64,000 bases of DNA from Sutcliffiella horikoshii (GCF_019931755.1 NZ_CP082918.1:1158001-1222000), one strand, 5' to 3'; positions 33,287 through 43,304 are shown, numbered from the stretch's first letter. Notes: generated from the letters alone by a model not told the origin. Numbers and translations are program-made.

Positions 33287-34519
33287 TTGAAAAAAATTCG
33301 TTTCCTGCATGCTGCAGATCTACATTTAGACAGTCCATTTAAAGGACTTAGCCATCTTCCCCAACAGATATTTAACATGGTTAGAAAAAGCACATTCCAA
33401 TCTCTAACAACACTAATAAACACTGCTATCCATTATCAAGTGAATTTTATTTTATTGGCAGGAGATCTCTTTGATCTAGAACAAAGAAGCCTAATTGCCC
33501 AAGCGACACTAAGAAAAGAATTCATGCGATTGAACGAAGCCGGAATCCAAGTGTATATCATCCATGGAAATCATGATTACCTTACAGATGACCACACACT
33601 TTTTACATACCCGGATAATGTACATATATTTACGGAAGAAGTGGATTGTAAGATATATTTAAAAGACGAAGAAGAGTTAGCCTGCATATACGGTTTCAGT
33701 TATAAGCGAAGGCATATAACAGCAAACATGACAGGTTATTATCAAAAAGAAAATGCTAAGGTACCTTTTCACATCGGGATGCTGCATGGCAATCTCTCTG
33801 GACGGGAAGAGCATGATCCGTATGCACCATTTTCCATACCTGATCTTCTTGACAAAGAATTTCATTATTGGGCGCTTGGCCATATACATAAACGTGAAAT
33901 CCTACACCATTATCCTCCAATCGTCTATCCGGGAAATATCCAAGGACGTCACAAAAAGGAACAAGGCGACAAAGGCTGTTATCTGGTTGAACTCTCGGAA
34001 GATGGTATGCCTGAGCTTAAATATATAGAAACATCCATCATACATTGGCAAGAACTTGAGATTTCTATCAACGAAATACAAACGGTGGACCACCTTATGG
34101 AGGAAACAAAACATTCATTGGAGGCCATAAGGTTAGAAGGGAAGGGGAAACTACTTCGACTTACTTTTACAGGTAACGGAGATCTGCATGGTTTTCTCCA
34201 AGATGAAAGTCATCAGGAAGAACTTCGACTTATTCTAAATGAGGGAGAAGAGAATAAGTTTTCATTTGTTTACGTATATTCGCTGCGTGTGCAAACCGCT
34301 CTATCTTATTCAAAACAAGACTTGCAAGATAAAACTTTTTATAAAGACTTTTTCTCCATGGTTGAGCAAATCGACGTGAAAGAAGCATTGACTCCTTTAT
34401 TACGTCATTCTGAAGCAAGCCGCTATTTGGACACCTGGGATGAGGAAGAACAGAAAGCGATAGTGGAAGAAGCGGAACAATGGCTAGTCACTAAATTCTT
34501 GGAAAGCGAGAAGAGGTGA
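33287..34519 (+). CDS. yhaO: SbcD/Mre11-like nuclease YhaO
   Basis: Metallophosphoesterase of the Mre11 type: DLHLDSPF, GDLFD, HGNHDYL, and HxH GHIH motifs in order over the first about 200 residues; the remainder is a capping/accessory domain. TTG 33287 (MKKIRFLHAAD) is chosen because GAGGGTGA precedes it. 410 residues, as in B. subtilis (about 408). Overlaps yhaN, its likely SbcC-like partner. Confidence 0.9.
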   Translation: MKKIRFLHAADLHLDSPFKGLSHLPQQIFNMVRKSTFQSLTTLINTAIHYQVNFILLAGDLFDLEQRSLIAQATLRKEFMRLNEAGIQVYIIHGNHDYLTDDHTLFTYPDNVHIFTEEVDCKIYLKDEEELACIYGFSYKRRHITANMTGYYQKENAKVPFHIGMLHGNLSGREEHDPYAPFSIPDLLDKEFHYWALGHIHKREILHHYPPIVYPGNIQGRHKKEQGDKGCYLVELSEDGMPELKYIETSIIHWQELEISINEIQTVDHLMEETKHSLEAIRLEGKGKLLRLTFTGNGDLHGFLQDESHQEELRLILNEGEENKFSFVYVYSLRVQTALSYSKQDLQDKTFYKDFFSMVEQIDVKEALTPLLRHSEASRYLDTWDEEEQKAIVEEAEQWLVTKFLESEKR

Positions 34520-34524
34520 ATAGG

Positions 34525-37500
34525 TTGAAAATTACGAGCTTACATATCTATGGATTTGGAAAACTAGAGAACGTGGTAATGGAAAATCTATCACCAAGCA
34601 TCCAAGTGATTTACGGAGAAAATGAAGCAGGAAAATCTACTATTATGGCCTTCATTCAAGCCATTCTTTTTGGATTTCCTGCAAAAAATCAACAAGATCT
34701 GCGCTATGTTCCTAAAAAAGGCTTTAAATACGGTGGGAAGCTGGTAATAGAAACGGATGATCAAAGAAAAATAACCATTGAACGAGTGGCAGGGAGATCC
34801 TCTGGTGATGTTACTGTTCAAGATGAGCGTGGCAATCCCTGCGATTTGAACGATGTATTAGGCGGCCTTGATAAGACGATGTATAAGGGTATCTTCTCCT
34901 TTAATATTATGGACATCCAAAATCTGCAGCTGATAGATTCTGAGCAACTTGGCAGTTATTTGTTCTCTTCAGGACTTATGGGGAGTGAACAACTGCATAA
35001 ATTATCACGAGAGTTAACAAAAGAACAGGAAGAGCGCTTTAAGCCAAACGGCAGGAAGCCAGTCATCAATCAATTGTTAACATCCTTAAAAGAGGAAGAA
35101 CGAAATGTTCTGCAATGGAAAGAAAAAATGGGGCAATATGACCGCTTGCAGAAGGATTTAGATCAATATGATAAAGCATTAGAGGAAACACAATTTACTA
35201 AAGAAGATATAGAGAAAAGTATAAAAGAAACAGAAGCAATGCTCACCATTCAACCATTAGTAAATAGATTAGAGATGCTTCAATTACAAATAGCGGACTT
35301 TGGAAACATCGAATCGTTTCCCCATGATGGTTTGTCAAGATTGGAAAAATGGCAGACAGAAGCAGTATTCTATCAATCAAAACTTGAAAAAGTGGAAAAA
35401 GATTTACATGAAAAAGAGTGGGAAATAGGGAAAATAAGGGTAAATGAAGAGATTCTTGAAAAAGAGGAATCAATAAAAGGTCTAGTAAAGTTAATGCCGA
35501 CCTATCAACAGACAAAAGATCAATTGTCCCTGCTAACTACTGAAATAGCGCAGTTGGAAAAGCGCATGGAAGGGTGGAAGCAAGATCTTGAATGGCATGA
35601 CAAAACAGATCAGGAGTTAGAAGCACTACATACCAGCTTGGCATCAAAAGGATCTTTGCGGGGACTTTTAAAAGACCATCATGAACTTCACATCCAGAAA
35701 CAGCGATTAGATGAACAGTTCCAACTGGCAAAAGAGGAACTTGAGGCTCAAGAAGAACGGGTGAAAGATCTTGAACAAGATCAGCTTCCAAACCATGAAG
35801 TAATAAAAATGAAGGAACTGGTTGAAGTAGAAAGTAAGGACACGTTACATAAAGAAGTCCATCTCACTGAGCAACTTCTAAAACAGTTGGAAAAGCAGTT
35901 GGATGCTCAGAAAAAGAATAACCAAAATGAGATGAAAAAAAGTAAACAAATCGCAGTTACCAGTCTTTTTATTGGAATTGCCGGTGCCACTTATTTTTAT
36001 GTGCAAAGCCAGCTTATAGCTTCTCTGCTATGTATAATCTTTTTTTCAATCCTTTCTTTTATGTTTAGTAGGAAAACTAAACATACTAGTAGTAGCAATG
36101 AGCTATTGATGGAAAAAGAAGAGATGGAAAGCAAGATGGAATTATTAAGAGGAAAACTATATTCCACTGATACTTTCGGGAAAGTGGAAGAGTATCAAAA
36201 AGCTCTGGCGAAGAACGAACAAGTAGTGCAGCTTCTGCAGAAAGAACAACTTCTCCTTTCCCAATGCGATCGAACATACAATAGAATTATTCAGCAATTT
36301 GAAGAGTGGGAAGGAAAGAATTTTGCCTTTCAAGATAATTGGCATAATTGGACCTCATCCCTTTCACTTGAACAAATCTCGCCTCCCTTTATGGAGGAAG
36401 CCTATGACAAAGTGGTTCAATTAAAAGGTGCTATTTCAGATAAAAAAGAACTAGTGGAAAGACAAAAACACTTTCAAAAAGTAGTGGAAACGTTTAAGAA
36501 TAAGTTAGATCCTCTTATAGAAGGAAATATTGAAATTGATACGAGTTTATCCCTTGAAGAAGTGATCACACAATTACGTGTCGGTGTGGAAGAAAACATG
36601 GAAAAAAAGAAAAGGAAACAACGGATCCAAGAACTAATAGACGAATTGAAAGAAGAAATAATTGGATTGTCCCAACATGAACATAATGCCCAAAAGCAGA
36701 TTCAGCGTCTGTATGAACAAGCTGAAGTGGAGGATGAGGAATCTTTTCGTCAAAAGAACCAAGAGAATATAGAAAAATCTGAGCTTGAGAAGGAGATATC
36801 CCTCCTTAAAAGTCAGTTGGCTCAAATGGAGAATTCCTATCAGCTGAGTTTTACAAAAAGCAAGCCGATGGATACGTGGCATTCAGAGAAGGCTGAGCTG
36901 GAAGAAGCCCTTAAGTCCATTAAAGAAAAACAGAGTCAGCTCGTTGAAAATAGGACGGCAACAAAAGAAACCATTCGTCTCTTGGAGGAAGCCGGAACAT
37001 ACTCTGAGGCTGTGCAACAATTCGAATTATCTAAAAGCAAGTTACAGGACCATGCAAGAAAATGGGCTATCCATGCCACTGCATCCCATCTACTAGGAAA
37101 AACGATGGATTATTACCGGACAGTGAAGCTCCCAAAAGTACTTAAATATGCTTCTGACAACTTTCGTTTTCTTACAAAAGGTAATTATGTAAGGTTACTA
37201 GATGCGCACAATGAAAGAACGCTTATGGTCCAGCATGCAGACGGAACTAAATTTGAACCTAAGGAATTAAGTCAGGCAACGGTTGAGCAGCTGTATATAT
37301 CCATTCGTGTTGCAGTTGCTCAAGTATGGAGTGACGAACAAAAACTACCATTCTTGATGGATGACAGTTTTGTCAATTTCGATCACCATAGAACAAATTT
37401 AGCTACTAAGTTGATAAACAAACTTGCACTCCAAGGTTATCAATTCCTTTTCTTCACTTGTCATCAACATATTAAAGATAAATTGGCGAGTGAACCAAAC

Positions 37501-37557
37501 AACCAGATTTTCTCTTTTGACACAATGAAGGTAGGAGAAGCAACCATCAAGCGATGA
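34525..37557 (+). CDS. yhaN: Rad50/SbcC-like ATPase YhaN
   Basis: 1010 residues. Walker A GENEAGKST (31-39) at the N terminus and the LSQATVEQLYISIRVA signature with Walker B FLMDDSFVNFD at the C terminus enclose long coiled coils. Two adjacent hydrophobic helices at about 475-513 interrupt the coiled coil, as in B. subtilis YhaN, suggesting membrane attachment. TTG 34525 (MKITSLHIYGFG) follows GAGGTGA; GTG 34516 overlapping the yhaO stop is the alternative. Probable DNA-processing complex with YhaO. Confidence 0.9.
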   Translation: MKITSLHIYGFGKLENVVMENLSPSIQVIYGENEAGKSTIMAFIQAILFGFPAKNQQDLRYVPKKGFKYGGKLVIETDDQRKITIERVAGRSSGDVTVQDERGNPCDLNDVLGGLDKTMYKGIFSFNIMDIQNLQLIDSEQLGSYLFSSGLMGSEQLHKLSRELTKEQEERFKPNGRKPVINQLLTSLKEEERNVLQWKEKMGQYDRLQKDLDQYDKALEETQFTKEDIEKSIKETEAMLTIQPLVNRLEMLQLQIADFGNIESFPHDGLSRLEKWQTEAVFYQSKLEKVEKDLHEKEWEIGKIRVNEEILEKEESIKGLVKLMPTYQQTKDQLSLLTTEIAQLEKRMEGWKQDLEWHDKTDQELEALHTSLASKGSLRGLLKDHHELHIQKQRLDEQFQLAKEELEAQEERVKDLEQDQLPNHEVIKMKELVEVESKDTLHKEVHLTEQLLKQLEKQLDAQKKNNQNEMKKSKQIAVTSLFIGIAGATYFYVQSQLIASLLCIIFFSILSFMFSRKTKHTSSSNELLMEKEEMESKMELLRGKLYSTDTFGKVEEYQKALAKNEQVVQLLQKEQLLLSQCDRTYNRIIQQFEEWEGKNFAFQDNWHNWTSSLSLEQISPPFMEEAYDKVVQLKGAISDKKELVERQKHFQKVVETFKNKLDPLIEGNIEIDTSLSLEEVITQLRVGVEENMEKKKRKQRIQELIDELKEEIIGLSQHEHNAQKQIQRLYEQAEVEDEESFRQKNQENIEKSELEKEISLLKSQLAQMENSYQLSFTKSKPMDTWHSEKAELEEALKSIKEKQSQLVENRTATKETIRLLEEAGTYSEAVQQFELSKSKLQDHARKWAIHATASHLLGKTMDYYRTVKLPKVLKYASDNFRFLTKGNYVRLLDAHNERTLMVQHADGTKFEPKELSQATVEQLYISIRVAVAQVWSDEQKLPFLMDDSFVNFDHHRTNLATKLINKLALQGYQFLFFTCHQHIKDKLASEPNNQIFSFDTMKVGEATIKR

Positions 37558-37640
37558 ATTTGGTTCATCCATTGCCGAAAGGAATAGACAAGTGCTATGC
37601 TTAGAGAGATATAGAGAAGCATGTTGAAAGGATAAAGAAA

Positions 37641-38858
37641 ATGAGTGAAAGTGTGATAAAAAATAATAGAGCACCATTGATACTATTGAGCTTTAATCTA
37701 TTTATCGTCATGGTAGGAATTGGGTTGGTTATTCCAATTCTACCGTTTTATATCGATAAGTTTGGAGCGGACGCAAGAACATTAGGTTTGCTTGTTGCCG
37801 TGTTTGCATTTATGCAATTCCTTTTTGCCCCTTTATGGGGGAGGCTCTCCGATAAAATTGGAAGAAAGCCTCTGATAACAATCGGGCTTTTCGGTTTTGC
37901 TATCGCCGAGTTTATTTTTGCATACGCAAGCGGCCTATGGATGCTCTTTCTTTCTCGGATATTGGCGGGTACCTTTGGCTCAGCACTTATGCCGACTGCA
38001 ATGGCTTATGTTTCTGATGTCACTTCTTCCGAAAAAAGAGGTCAAGGCATGGGGATAATGGGTGCTGCGATGGGCCTTGGTATCGTTGTAGGTCCTGGAC
38101 TTGGTGGCTGGCTTGCCGAATATGACCTGTCTCTGCCATTTTTAGTGGCAGGTGTGGCAGCAACCATAGCGGGAATACTTTCCGTATTTATATTGCCGGA
38201 ATCATATCCAAAGCATAAAAGAGAAATGGATGCTCAAGCTTCAGTAGGAGAAAAAAGGGACAATCAATTTGTAACGATGTATAAGGCTCTCAAAAGTCCA
38301 GTAGGTTTTTTGCTGATTCTTGTATTCATCATGAGTTTCGGATTGGCTAATTTCCAATCCATTTTTGGCTACTACACGATGGAACGATACAACTATAACC
38401 CAAGTGAAGTAGGATCAATCATCTTGATTGTCGGCTTGGTGGGAACTGTTGTCCAAGGCGTTCTGGTTGGCAGGATGACTAAACGGTTTGGGGAAGAAAG
38501 AGTGGTTACAAGTGCCCTCTTAATCAGTTCATTCGGTTTCGTTCTAATGACACTGGCTACAAGCTTTACAACCGTACTATTAACTACCTGCATATTCTTC
38601 TTAGGTAATTCTTTGTTAAGACCATCTTTAAATTCGTTCATATCTAAACTTGCAGGGAACAGACAGGGCCTTGTCATGGGGCTCAATAATTCATTCTTAA
38701 GCTTGGGGAATGTGGCAGGTCCAATATTGGCAGGTATCTTCTTCGAGATAAACATACATATTCCATATCTATTCGGAGCATGTATCATGCTATTTGGACT
38801 AATCGTCACCAAACTTTGGATCTCCAAAAGAGCCCATAAAATAGAAGTATCTTCATAG
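37641..38858 (+). CDS. MFS drug efflux transporter (TetA/DHA1-like)
   Basis: 405 residues with twelve predicted helices. Motif A GRLSDKIGRKPL lies between helices 2 and 3, and GIVVGPGLGGWL is antiporter motif C. Closest in style to tetracycline/multidrug H+ antiporters of the DHA1 group; substrate unknown. It is inserted between yhaN and yhaM relative to B. subtilis gene order and is followed by a palindromic intergenic element. Confidence 0.8.
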   Translation: MSESVIKNNRAPLILLSFNLFIVMVGIGLVIPILPFYIDKFGADARTLGLLVAVFAFMQFLFAPLWGRLSDKIGRKPLITIGLFGFAIAEFIFAYASGLWMLFLSRILAGTFGSALMPTAMAYVSDVTSSEKRGQGMGIMGAAMGLGIVVGPGLGGWLAEYDLSLPFLVAGVAATIAGILSVFILPESYPKHKREMDAQASVGEKRDNQFVTMYKALKSPVGFLLILVFIMSFGLANFQSIFGYYTMERYNYNPSEVGSIILIVGLVGTVVQGVLVGRMTKRFGEERVVTSALLISSFGFVLMTLATSFTTVLLTTCIFFLGNSLLRPSLNSFISKLAGNRQGLVMGLNNSFLSLGNVAGPILAGIFFEINIHIPYLFGACIMLFGLIVTKLWISKRAHKIEVSS

Positions 38859-38886
38859 AAAAAACATTTAGTTATTGTTGTTCATA

Positions 38887-39014
38887 GCAGTTGATTGGAG
38901 CAAAAGGCGAAGACTCCTGAGGGAGATAGCGCTAGGTGGAGACCCCGCAGGCGAAGCCGAGGAGGCTCCAGCAGCGCCCCTAGGAAAGCGAAGCCTTTTG
39001 CGGAAATCAACTGC
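38887..39014. repeat. Palindromic intergenic element
   Basis: Terminal inverted repeat GCAGTTGATT/AATCAACTGC, inner GCAAAAGGC/GCCTTTTGC and central GCGCTAGGTGGAG paired with CTCCAGCAGCGC. It lies between the MFS gene and yhaM. Confidence 0.85.
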
Positions 39015-39065
39015 GTCGTCCAAGAAAAGCGATAAAAGGATCAAAACGACAGGGGGAAGGAACAG

Positions 39066-40010
39066 ATGAAAAAAGGTATCCTCCACTTTGAAGTGGGAGA
39101 ACAAGTAGACGTTCACTTATTAATCAAAACAGCAACAAAAGGAATAGCCAGCAACGGTAAACCTTTCCTGACTTTAATATTTCAAGACAAAAGCGGTGAA
39201 ATAGAAGCAAAACTGTGGGACGCTTCTACAGACGATGAAGAGCTCTACACACCACAAAGCATTGTAAGAGTACTAGGAGACATCCACCATTATCGTGGCC
39301 GTAATCAATTGAAAATCCGCAAAATAAAGCCAAAGGAAGACCATGAGAACGTCAATGTCTCTGATCTGATTGAAACGGCGCCATTAAGCCAAGAACAGAT
39401 GATGGATAAAATAACACAGGCTATCTTTGAAATGAAGAATCCCAATATACAGAGAATCACAAGACACCTGCTGAAAAAGCATCAAAATGAATTTTTACAA
39501 TATCCAGCAGCAACAAAGAATCACCACGAATTTGTATCTGGTTTGGCCTATCATGTCGTCTGCATGCTAGACCTTGCTAAAGCCATTGCCAACTTATATC
39601 CTTCACTGGATAAAGACCTTCTCTATGCAGGAGTCATCCTTCATGACTTAGGTAAGGTAACTGAACTGTCCGGACCTGTATCTACTAGTTATACGATTGA
39701 AGGAAACTTAATTGGCCATATTTCCATTATGGTAAATGAAATTGGAAAAGCGGCAGAGGAGCTTGGTATTGAAGGGGAAGAAATCATGGTTCTTCAACAC
39801 TTGGTTCTAAGTCATCATGGTAAACTGGAATGGGGCAGCCCGAAACTGCCACTTATCAAGGAAGCGGAAATTCTCCATTATATTGATAATATCGATGCGA
39901 AAATGAATATGCTAGACCGTGCACTAGAACGTGTTAAACCTGGAGAGTACACGGAAAGAATATTTGCGATGGACAACAGAAACTTCTATAAACCTACTTT
40001 TCATAATTAA
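39066..40010 (+). CDS. yhaM: 3'-5' exoribonuclease YhaM
   Basis: 314 residues: N-terminal OB-fold nucleic-acid-binding domain (about 10-90) and an HD phosphohydrolase domain with His163 and His193-Asp194 (HDLGK) as metal ligands, HIS..VNEI and [12 protein letters not shown] following. Trims RNA 3' ends in Firmicutes. RBS GGGGGAAGGAACAG. Confidence 0.92.
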   Translation: MKKGILHFEVGEQVDVHLLIKTATKGIASNGKPFLTLIFQDKSGEIEAKLWDASTDDEELYTPQSIVRVLGDIHHYRGRNQLKIRKIKPKEDHENVNVSDLIETAPLSQEQMMDKITQAIFEMKNPNIQRITRHLLKKHQNEFLQYPAATKNHHEFVSGLAYHVVCMLDLAKAIANLYPSLDKDLLYAGVILHDLGKVTELSGPVSTSYTIEGNLIGHISIMVNEIGKAAEELGIEGEEIMVLQHLVLSHHGKLEWGSPKLPLIKEAEILHYIDNIDAKMNMLDRALERVKPGEYTERIFAMDNRNFYKPTFHN

Positions 40011-40016
40011 GTAATA

Positions 40017-40074
40017 GCCCCCCATACTCTATCATAAGTATAAATTAGTAGCACATATGTAAGAGAAGGGGGGC
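40017..40074 (+). promoter_or_regulatory. Possible RBS-sequestering inverted repeat upstream of yhaL
   Basis: GCCCCCC (40017-40023) can pair with GGGGGGC (40068-40074), which is the yhaL Shine-Dalgarno. Only relevant for transcripts that start upstream, for example read-through from yhaM. Confidence 0.35.
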
Positions 40075-40080
40075 TTATTT

Positions 40081-40254
40081 ATGCCATGGTGGATGCTGTT
40101 AATCGTTATCGGAATTGTTTTCAGTGCATATATGACGTTAAGGTCTGCAAAGGAAGAAAAAGAGGTAGAAGAAGCAATCATTGAAAAAGAAGGACAAGTT
40201 TATATGGATAGGATTCAAGAGGAAAGAGAGAAGAAACAGGTTGTAAACGTATAG
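40081..40254 (+). CDS. yhaL: Sporulation protein YhaL
   Basis: 57 residues: one N-terminal membrane helix (MPWWMLLIVIGIVFSAYMTL) then a charged tail with AKEEKEVEEA..EKEGQVYM, the spore_YhaL pattern. Strong RBS AAGGGGGGC. It lies between yhaM and prsA as in B. subtilis. Molecular role unknown. Confidence 0.85.
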   Translation: MPWWMLLIVIGIVFSAYMTLRSAKEEKEVEEAIIEKEGQVYMDRIQEEREKKQVVNV

Positions 40255-40284
40255 AAAAAGGAAGCGGGGATCCGCTTCCTTTTT
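40255..40284. terminator. Bidirectional terminator between yhaL and prsA
   Basis: AAAAAGGAAGCGG/CCGCTTCCTTTTT perfect 13-bp stem with GGAT loop. Confidence 0.85.
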
Positions 40285-41170
40285 AGCTTTGTTCTTCAGT
40301 TTCATCTTCTGTTTCTTTTTCAAATGTATTTTTGAGGTTGGAATCCTTCACTTTTATATTGGCGTTGTCCAACTCTTTTTGTACAGCTGTGTCAACGGCG
40401 GCTTCCTCGTTCACCTTGGATAAGCGAACTTCTTCTTTTAATTCCGCTTTCATGTCTTCAAAAGGTTCTTTATCCTTCTTATCTGTTACTTTGATAATAT
40501 GGAAGCCGTACATGCTTTCTACAGGCTCGCTGATCTCGTTTACTTCCAGGCTGTAAGCTGCCTCTTCGAATTCTGGCAGCATGGCACCAGCTCCGAACCA
40601 GTCAAGATCTCCGCCATTTTGGGCTGAACCTGGGTCTGTTGAATATTCTGTTGCAAGTTCCGCAAAATCAGCACCCTCATCAAGCTTCTTCTTCACTTCA
40701 TCCGCTGTTTCTTCGTCTGCTACAAGAATGTGGCTTGCACGTATCTCAGGTTTCATCTCATCATAATATTCCTGAATTTCCTCGTCTGTAACTTCCACAC
40801 TTTCCATTGCTGCTTTTTCTTGCAGCATGGAGATGCGCAAAGTTTGGCTTAGCTGTTCTTCATTTTTGAAACCGCTCTGAGCCATTGCAGAATCAAATTG
40901 AGGTCCAAGTTGTTGTTTCAATTCGTCTAATCGTTCTTGTACTTCTTCATCTGTAACCTCGTATTTTTCACTTAAGACTTTTTCATATACCAACTCCCGA
41001 AGAACCTCTTCGCCAAAACGGTCCTTCATGGCTTCATATAGCTCGTCCTGTGTAATGTTACCAGCAGAGGTTTCAGCAATCACCTCAGAATTATCGGCTT
41101 TGTCATTGTTACAGGCAGACAGTGCAAGAATTGAAGCGGTTGCACCTAAGGCAATCATCCATTTTTTCAT
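40283..41170 (-). CDS. prsA: Foldase PrsA (lipoprotein, parvulin-type PPIase)
   Basis: Extracytoplasmic peptidyl-prolyl isomerase needed for folding of secreted proteins. Lipobox LSAC (Cys20), then an N-terminal chaperone part and a parvulin domain (about 134-225) with RASHILVADEETA, DWFGAGAMLPEFEEAAY and YGFHIIKVTDK. The C terminus is acidic and Glu/Lys-rich. 295 residues. RBS GGGAGTGAC. Confidence 0.95.
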   Translation of the reverse strand: MKKWMIALGATASILALSACNNDKADNSEVIAETSAGNITQDELYEAMKDRFGEEVLRELVYEKVLSEKYEVTDEEVQERLDELKQQLGPQFDSAMAQSGFKNEEQLSQTLRISMLQEKAAMESVEVTDEEIQEYYDEMKPEIRASHILVADEETADEVKKKLDEGADFAELATEYSTDPGSAQNGGDLDWFGAGAMLPEFEEAAYSLEVNEISEPVESMYGFHIIKVTDKKDKEPFEDMKAELKEEVRLSKVNEEAAVDTAVQKELDNANIKVKDSNLKNTFEKETEDETEEQS

Positions 41171-41314
41171 TTAAGTCACTCCCATATGTAGTAAAACGTT
41201 CCAATCAATACTATAGCATATTCTCCAAATTTAATGAAATTATTTGACAATACTTTAAGGGAGGCATTTACGTGTTATAAGAATACTTAAAAAGATAAGA
41301 AATTATAAAATACG

Positions 41315-41440
41315 GTTGATTTCCGTTCCAGGCGCTTCGCTTGCCTGCGGGCGGTCCGTGAGCCTCCTCAGGCTTCGCCTTCCGGGGTCTCACTGTCCCT
41401 TCCTCCCGCGGGCGTCTGCGCGCCTTCCACTCCAATCAAC
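41315..41440. repeat. Palindromic intergenic element
   Basis: Reverse-oriented subtype bounded by GTTGATT (41315) and AATCAAC (41440), with GGCGCTTCGCTTGCCTGCGG core. First of two copies in the gene-free stretch 41171-41897. Confidence 0.85.
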
Positions 41441-41527
41441 AAGGTGACTTCATTCATTGAAGGGTTTTAAAATAATACCTACCGAGTTAACTGAATAAGC
41501 ATTAACGTATCATTTATGTGATTTTTA

Positions 41528-41654
41528 GCTGTGAATTGGAGTAAATGGCGTAGACTCCAGCGGGGGAGTAACGGTAGGTTGAGACCCCACAGCGCAGCGA
41601 GGAGGCTCAAGCACCGTCCGGCGGAAAGCGAAGCTATTTGCGGAAAGGAACAGC
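41528..41654. repeat. Palindromic intergenic element
   Basis: Starts GCTGTGAATTGGAG and ends GGAACAGC; inner GTAAATGGC pairs with GCTATTTGC (wobbles), central GGTAGGTTGAG with CTCAAGCACC. Second copy in the gap between prsA and the sscA-like genes; the rest of 41171-41897 shows nothing I can name. Confidence 0.85.
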
Positions 41655-41897
41655 GGCTATTAACCACTAACTACTATTTTATACTTTTTCTTAAGGTAGC
41701 TTTTTTAAAAAAATGGGTAATCGTCCATTCCAATTTTTAACCTTTTACATATGATAAATGGAATCATGAAAACATCAACACACTTTGTTGTCCCAGGATT
41801 TCATGTAAAAAACCTTAGAGGCAGGATAAACGCCTATGCCTCCTAAGAAATTGTTGCATAAGATATCGTAACAACTCATAAAGGAGGTGTTACTAAG

Positions 41898-41984
41898 ATG
41901 GGTAATGCGTATGCAGGTGGCTTCGCGTTAATCGTAGTATTGTTTATCTTGTTGGTAATCGTAGGTGCAGCTTGGTTGTACTAA
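41898..41984 (+). CDS. SscA/YjcZ-type tiny sporulation protein (28 aa)
   Basis: MGNAYAGG followed by a hydrophobic helix FALIVVLFILLVIVG and AAWLY, the tiny-TM family of Bacillus spore peptides (SscA, YjcZ). RBS AAGGAGGTG. Its last 21 residues are identical to the next gene. Confidence 0.85.
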   Translation: MGNAYAGGFALIVVLFILLVIVGAAWLY

Positions 41985-42015
41985 ATACATTTTTAATTAA
42001 AAAGGAGGAACTAAA

Positions 42016-42105
42016 ATGTCAGGTGGACATTCCGGCGGCGGATTTGCGTTAATCGTAGTATTATTTATCCTGTTAGTAATCGTAGGTGCAGCTTGGTTAT
42101 ACTAA
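42016..42105 (+). CDS. SscA/YjcZ-type tiny sporulation protein (29 aa)
   Basis: MSGGHSGGG plus the same hydrophobic helix; differs from its upstream twin only synonymously after residue 9. RBS AAAGGAGGAA. Followed by a terminator, so the pair is one transcript. SscA of B. subtilis affects spore-coat assembly. Confidence 0.85.
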   Translation: MSGGHSGGGFALIVVLFILLVIVGAAWLY

Positions 42106-42144
42106 GCTAGACCTTGGAGTTTAGGCAATGCCCTTGCTCCACAA

Positions 42145-42179
42145 AAACACCTTCCATGTTTACATGGAAGGTGTTTTTT
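42145..42179 (+). terminator. Terminator of the sscA-like pair
   Basis: 14-bp stem AAACACCTTCCATG/CATGGAAGGTGTTT with TTTA loop and T-tract; also A-rich on its left side. Confidence 0.85.
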
Positions 42180-42193
42180 GTGGTGCTGATTTA

Positions 42194-42385
42194 TTATTTG
42201 GAGCTTAGCAAGATATCTACATAAGAAGAAATTAATAGAATGGTAATAAGTACATTTATGGTTCGGAAAACTTTCGGTTGACGATCCTCCGGTATTTCCT
42301 TCTGAACGCATAAAGCATTCGTTAATTTGTTTATGTAGAAGAGTATAAATACAGCCACCCAAACAAATAGAAATGCGATAGCCAT
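42194..42385 (-). CDS. Small membrane protein (63 aa)
   Basis: Two predicted helices (about 3-20 and 42-60) joined by a charged loop with KEIPEDRQPK. Excellent RBS (AAAGGAGGGATCTT) supports expression. No recognised family. Confidence 0.6.
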   Translation of the reverse strand: MAIAFLFVWVAVFILFYINKLTNALCVQKEIPEDRQPKVFRTINVLITILLISSYVDILLSSK

Positions 42386-42534
42386 AAGATCCCTCCTTTG
42401 TGGCTTGCTTTAAACTAACTGCGGAATATATACTTATGCCTTCTACCTTACCAAAGTTTATGAGAAAAAGATACTGTGATAGTCCGAATCTTTTACAAAA
42501 AAATGAAAAAGCATCCTGAAATTATGAAAATTTT

Positions 42535-43089
42535 CTAGGACGCTATTTCTTTCTCATTAACTATTAAGATATCATAACCGTTTTCCAATTCTTCAATTTG
42601 GCATTTGCTTGGAGCACGTTGGATAAGTTTAATATATAGGAAATCTGGCATGCATAGACCAAGATTTACCGCCGCAAGCATGGAAAAGTAATGATAGTAG
42701 CTTGGGAAAATATGTGCAAGTAAGATGCATGCTGTAGTAATAATGGCAAAAGGAGCCAGTAAAACAGCATAAGATTGGATTTTTGTAAAAGGCTTCTTTG
42801 TTTTTATTTTCATATAAGGCATATAGCACTTAAGTTTCCATTTAAGTTTTACTTGGTTTTTTGTGGCGATTAGCGGAAGAACATGACATAGTTTGTGCAT
42901 AGTGAACATTCCCAGAAGGCCAAGGATGAACCATCCGAAATTGGCAGATGAGACAGCTGTGTCATGGTACATAAGGCTAAAAGACAGAAAGAATACAATA
43001 AACGAAAGTAAAGTGATGATAAACGAAATAAGTGTTATGCGATGGAGTCCATATTGTCTCGAAATATCAATGGATTTCCAACAGTTCAT
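42535..43089 (-). CDS. yhaJ: DUF3267 putative zinc-metalloprotease-like membrane protein
   Basis: 184 residues with about four helices. HKLCH (His-x3-His, about 65-69) near the second helix corresponds to the HELxH-type site of DUF3267 zincin-like proteins, although the catalytic Glu is Lys here. Position between prsA and hpr matches B. subtilis yhaJ. RBS GGTAGGTGA. Confidence 0.65.
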   Translation of the reverse strand: MNCWKSIDISRQYGLHRITLISFIITLLSFIVFFLSFSLMYHDTAVSSANFGWFILGLLGMFTMHKLCHVLPLIATKNQVKLKWKLKCYMPYMKIKTKKPFTKIQSYAVLLAPFAIITTACILLAHIFPSYYHYFSMLAAVNLGLCMPDFLYIKLIQRAPSKCQIEELENGYDILIVNEKEIAS

Positions 43090-43304
43090 AGTTGCGTCAC
43101 CTACCGTAATTGCTAGTCGTAATCAAAATTACTAAATTAATGTAAGCTTTTTTAATGGAAAAATCAATAGGTGAATGTAATTTATTTTTCTATGTATCCA
43201 TCTAAATATTGGTAAGTGTAAGGAATTGTTGTAAAATAAGTAGAAAAGTGAGGAAATCCTTTGAGACTTGCTATAAGAATTTGCAACAGTGAGGACTGAG
43301 TAAA

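Noticed and set aside
42102..42362. 86-aa minus-strand ORF
   Set aside because: It runs through the terminator of the sscA-like pair and overlaps the better-supported 63-aa gene, which has an excellent RBS.
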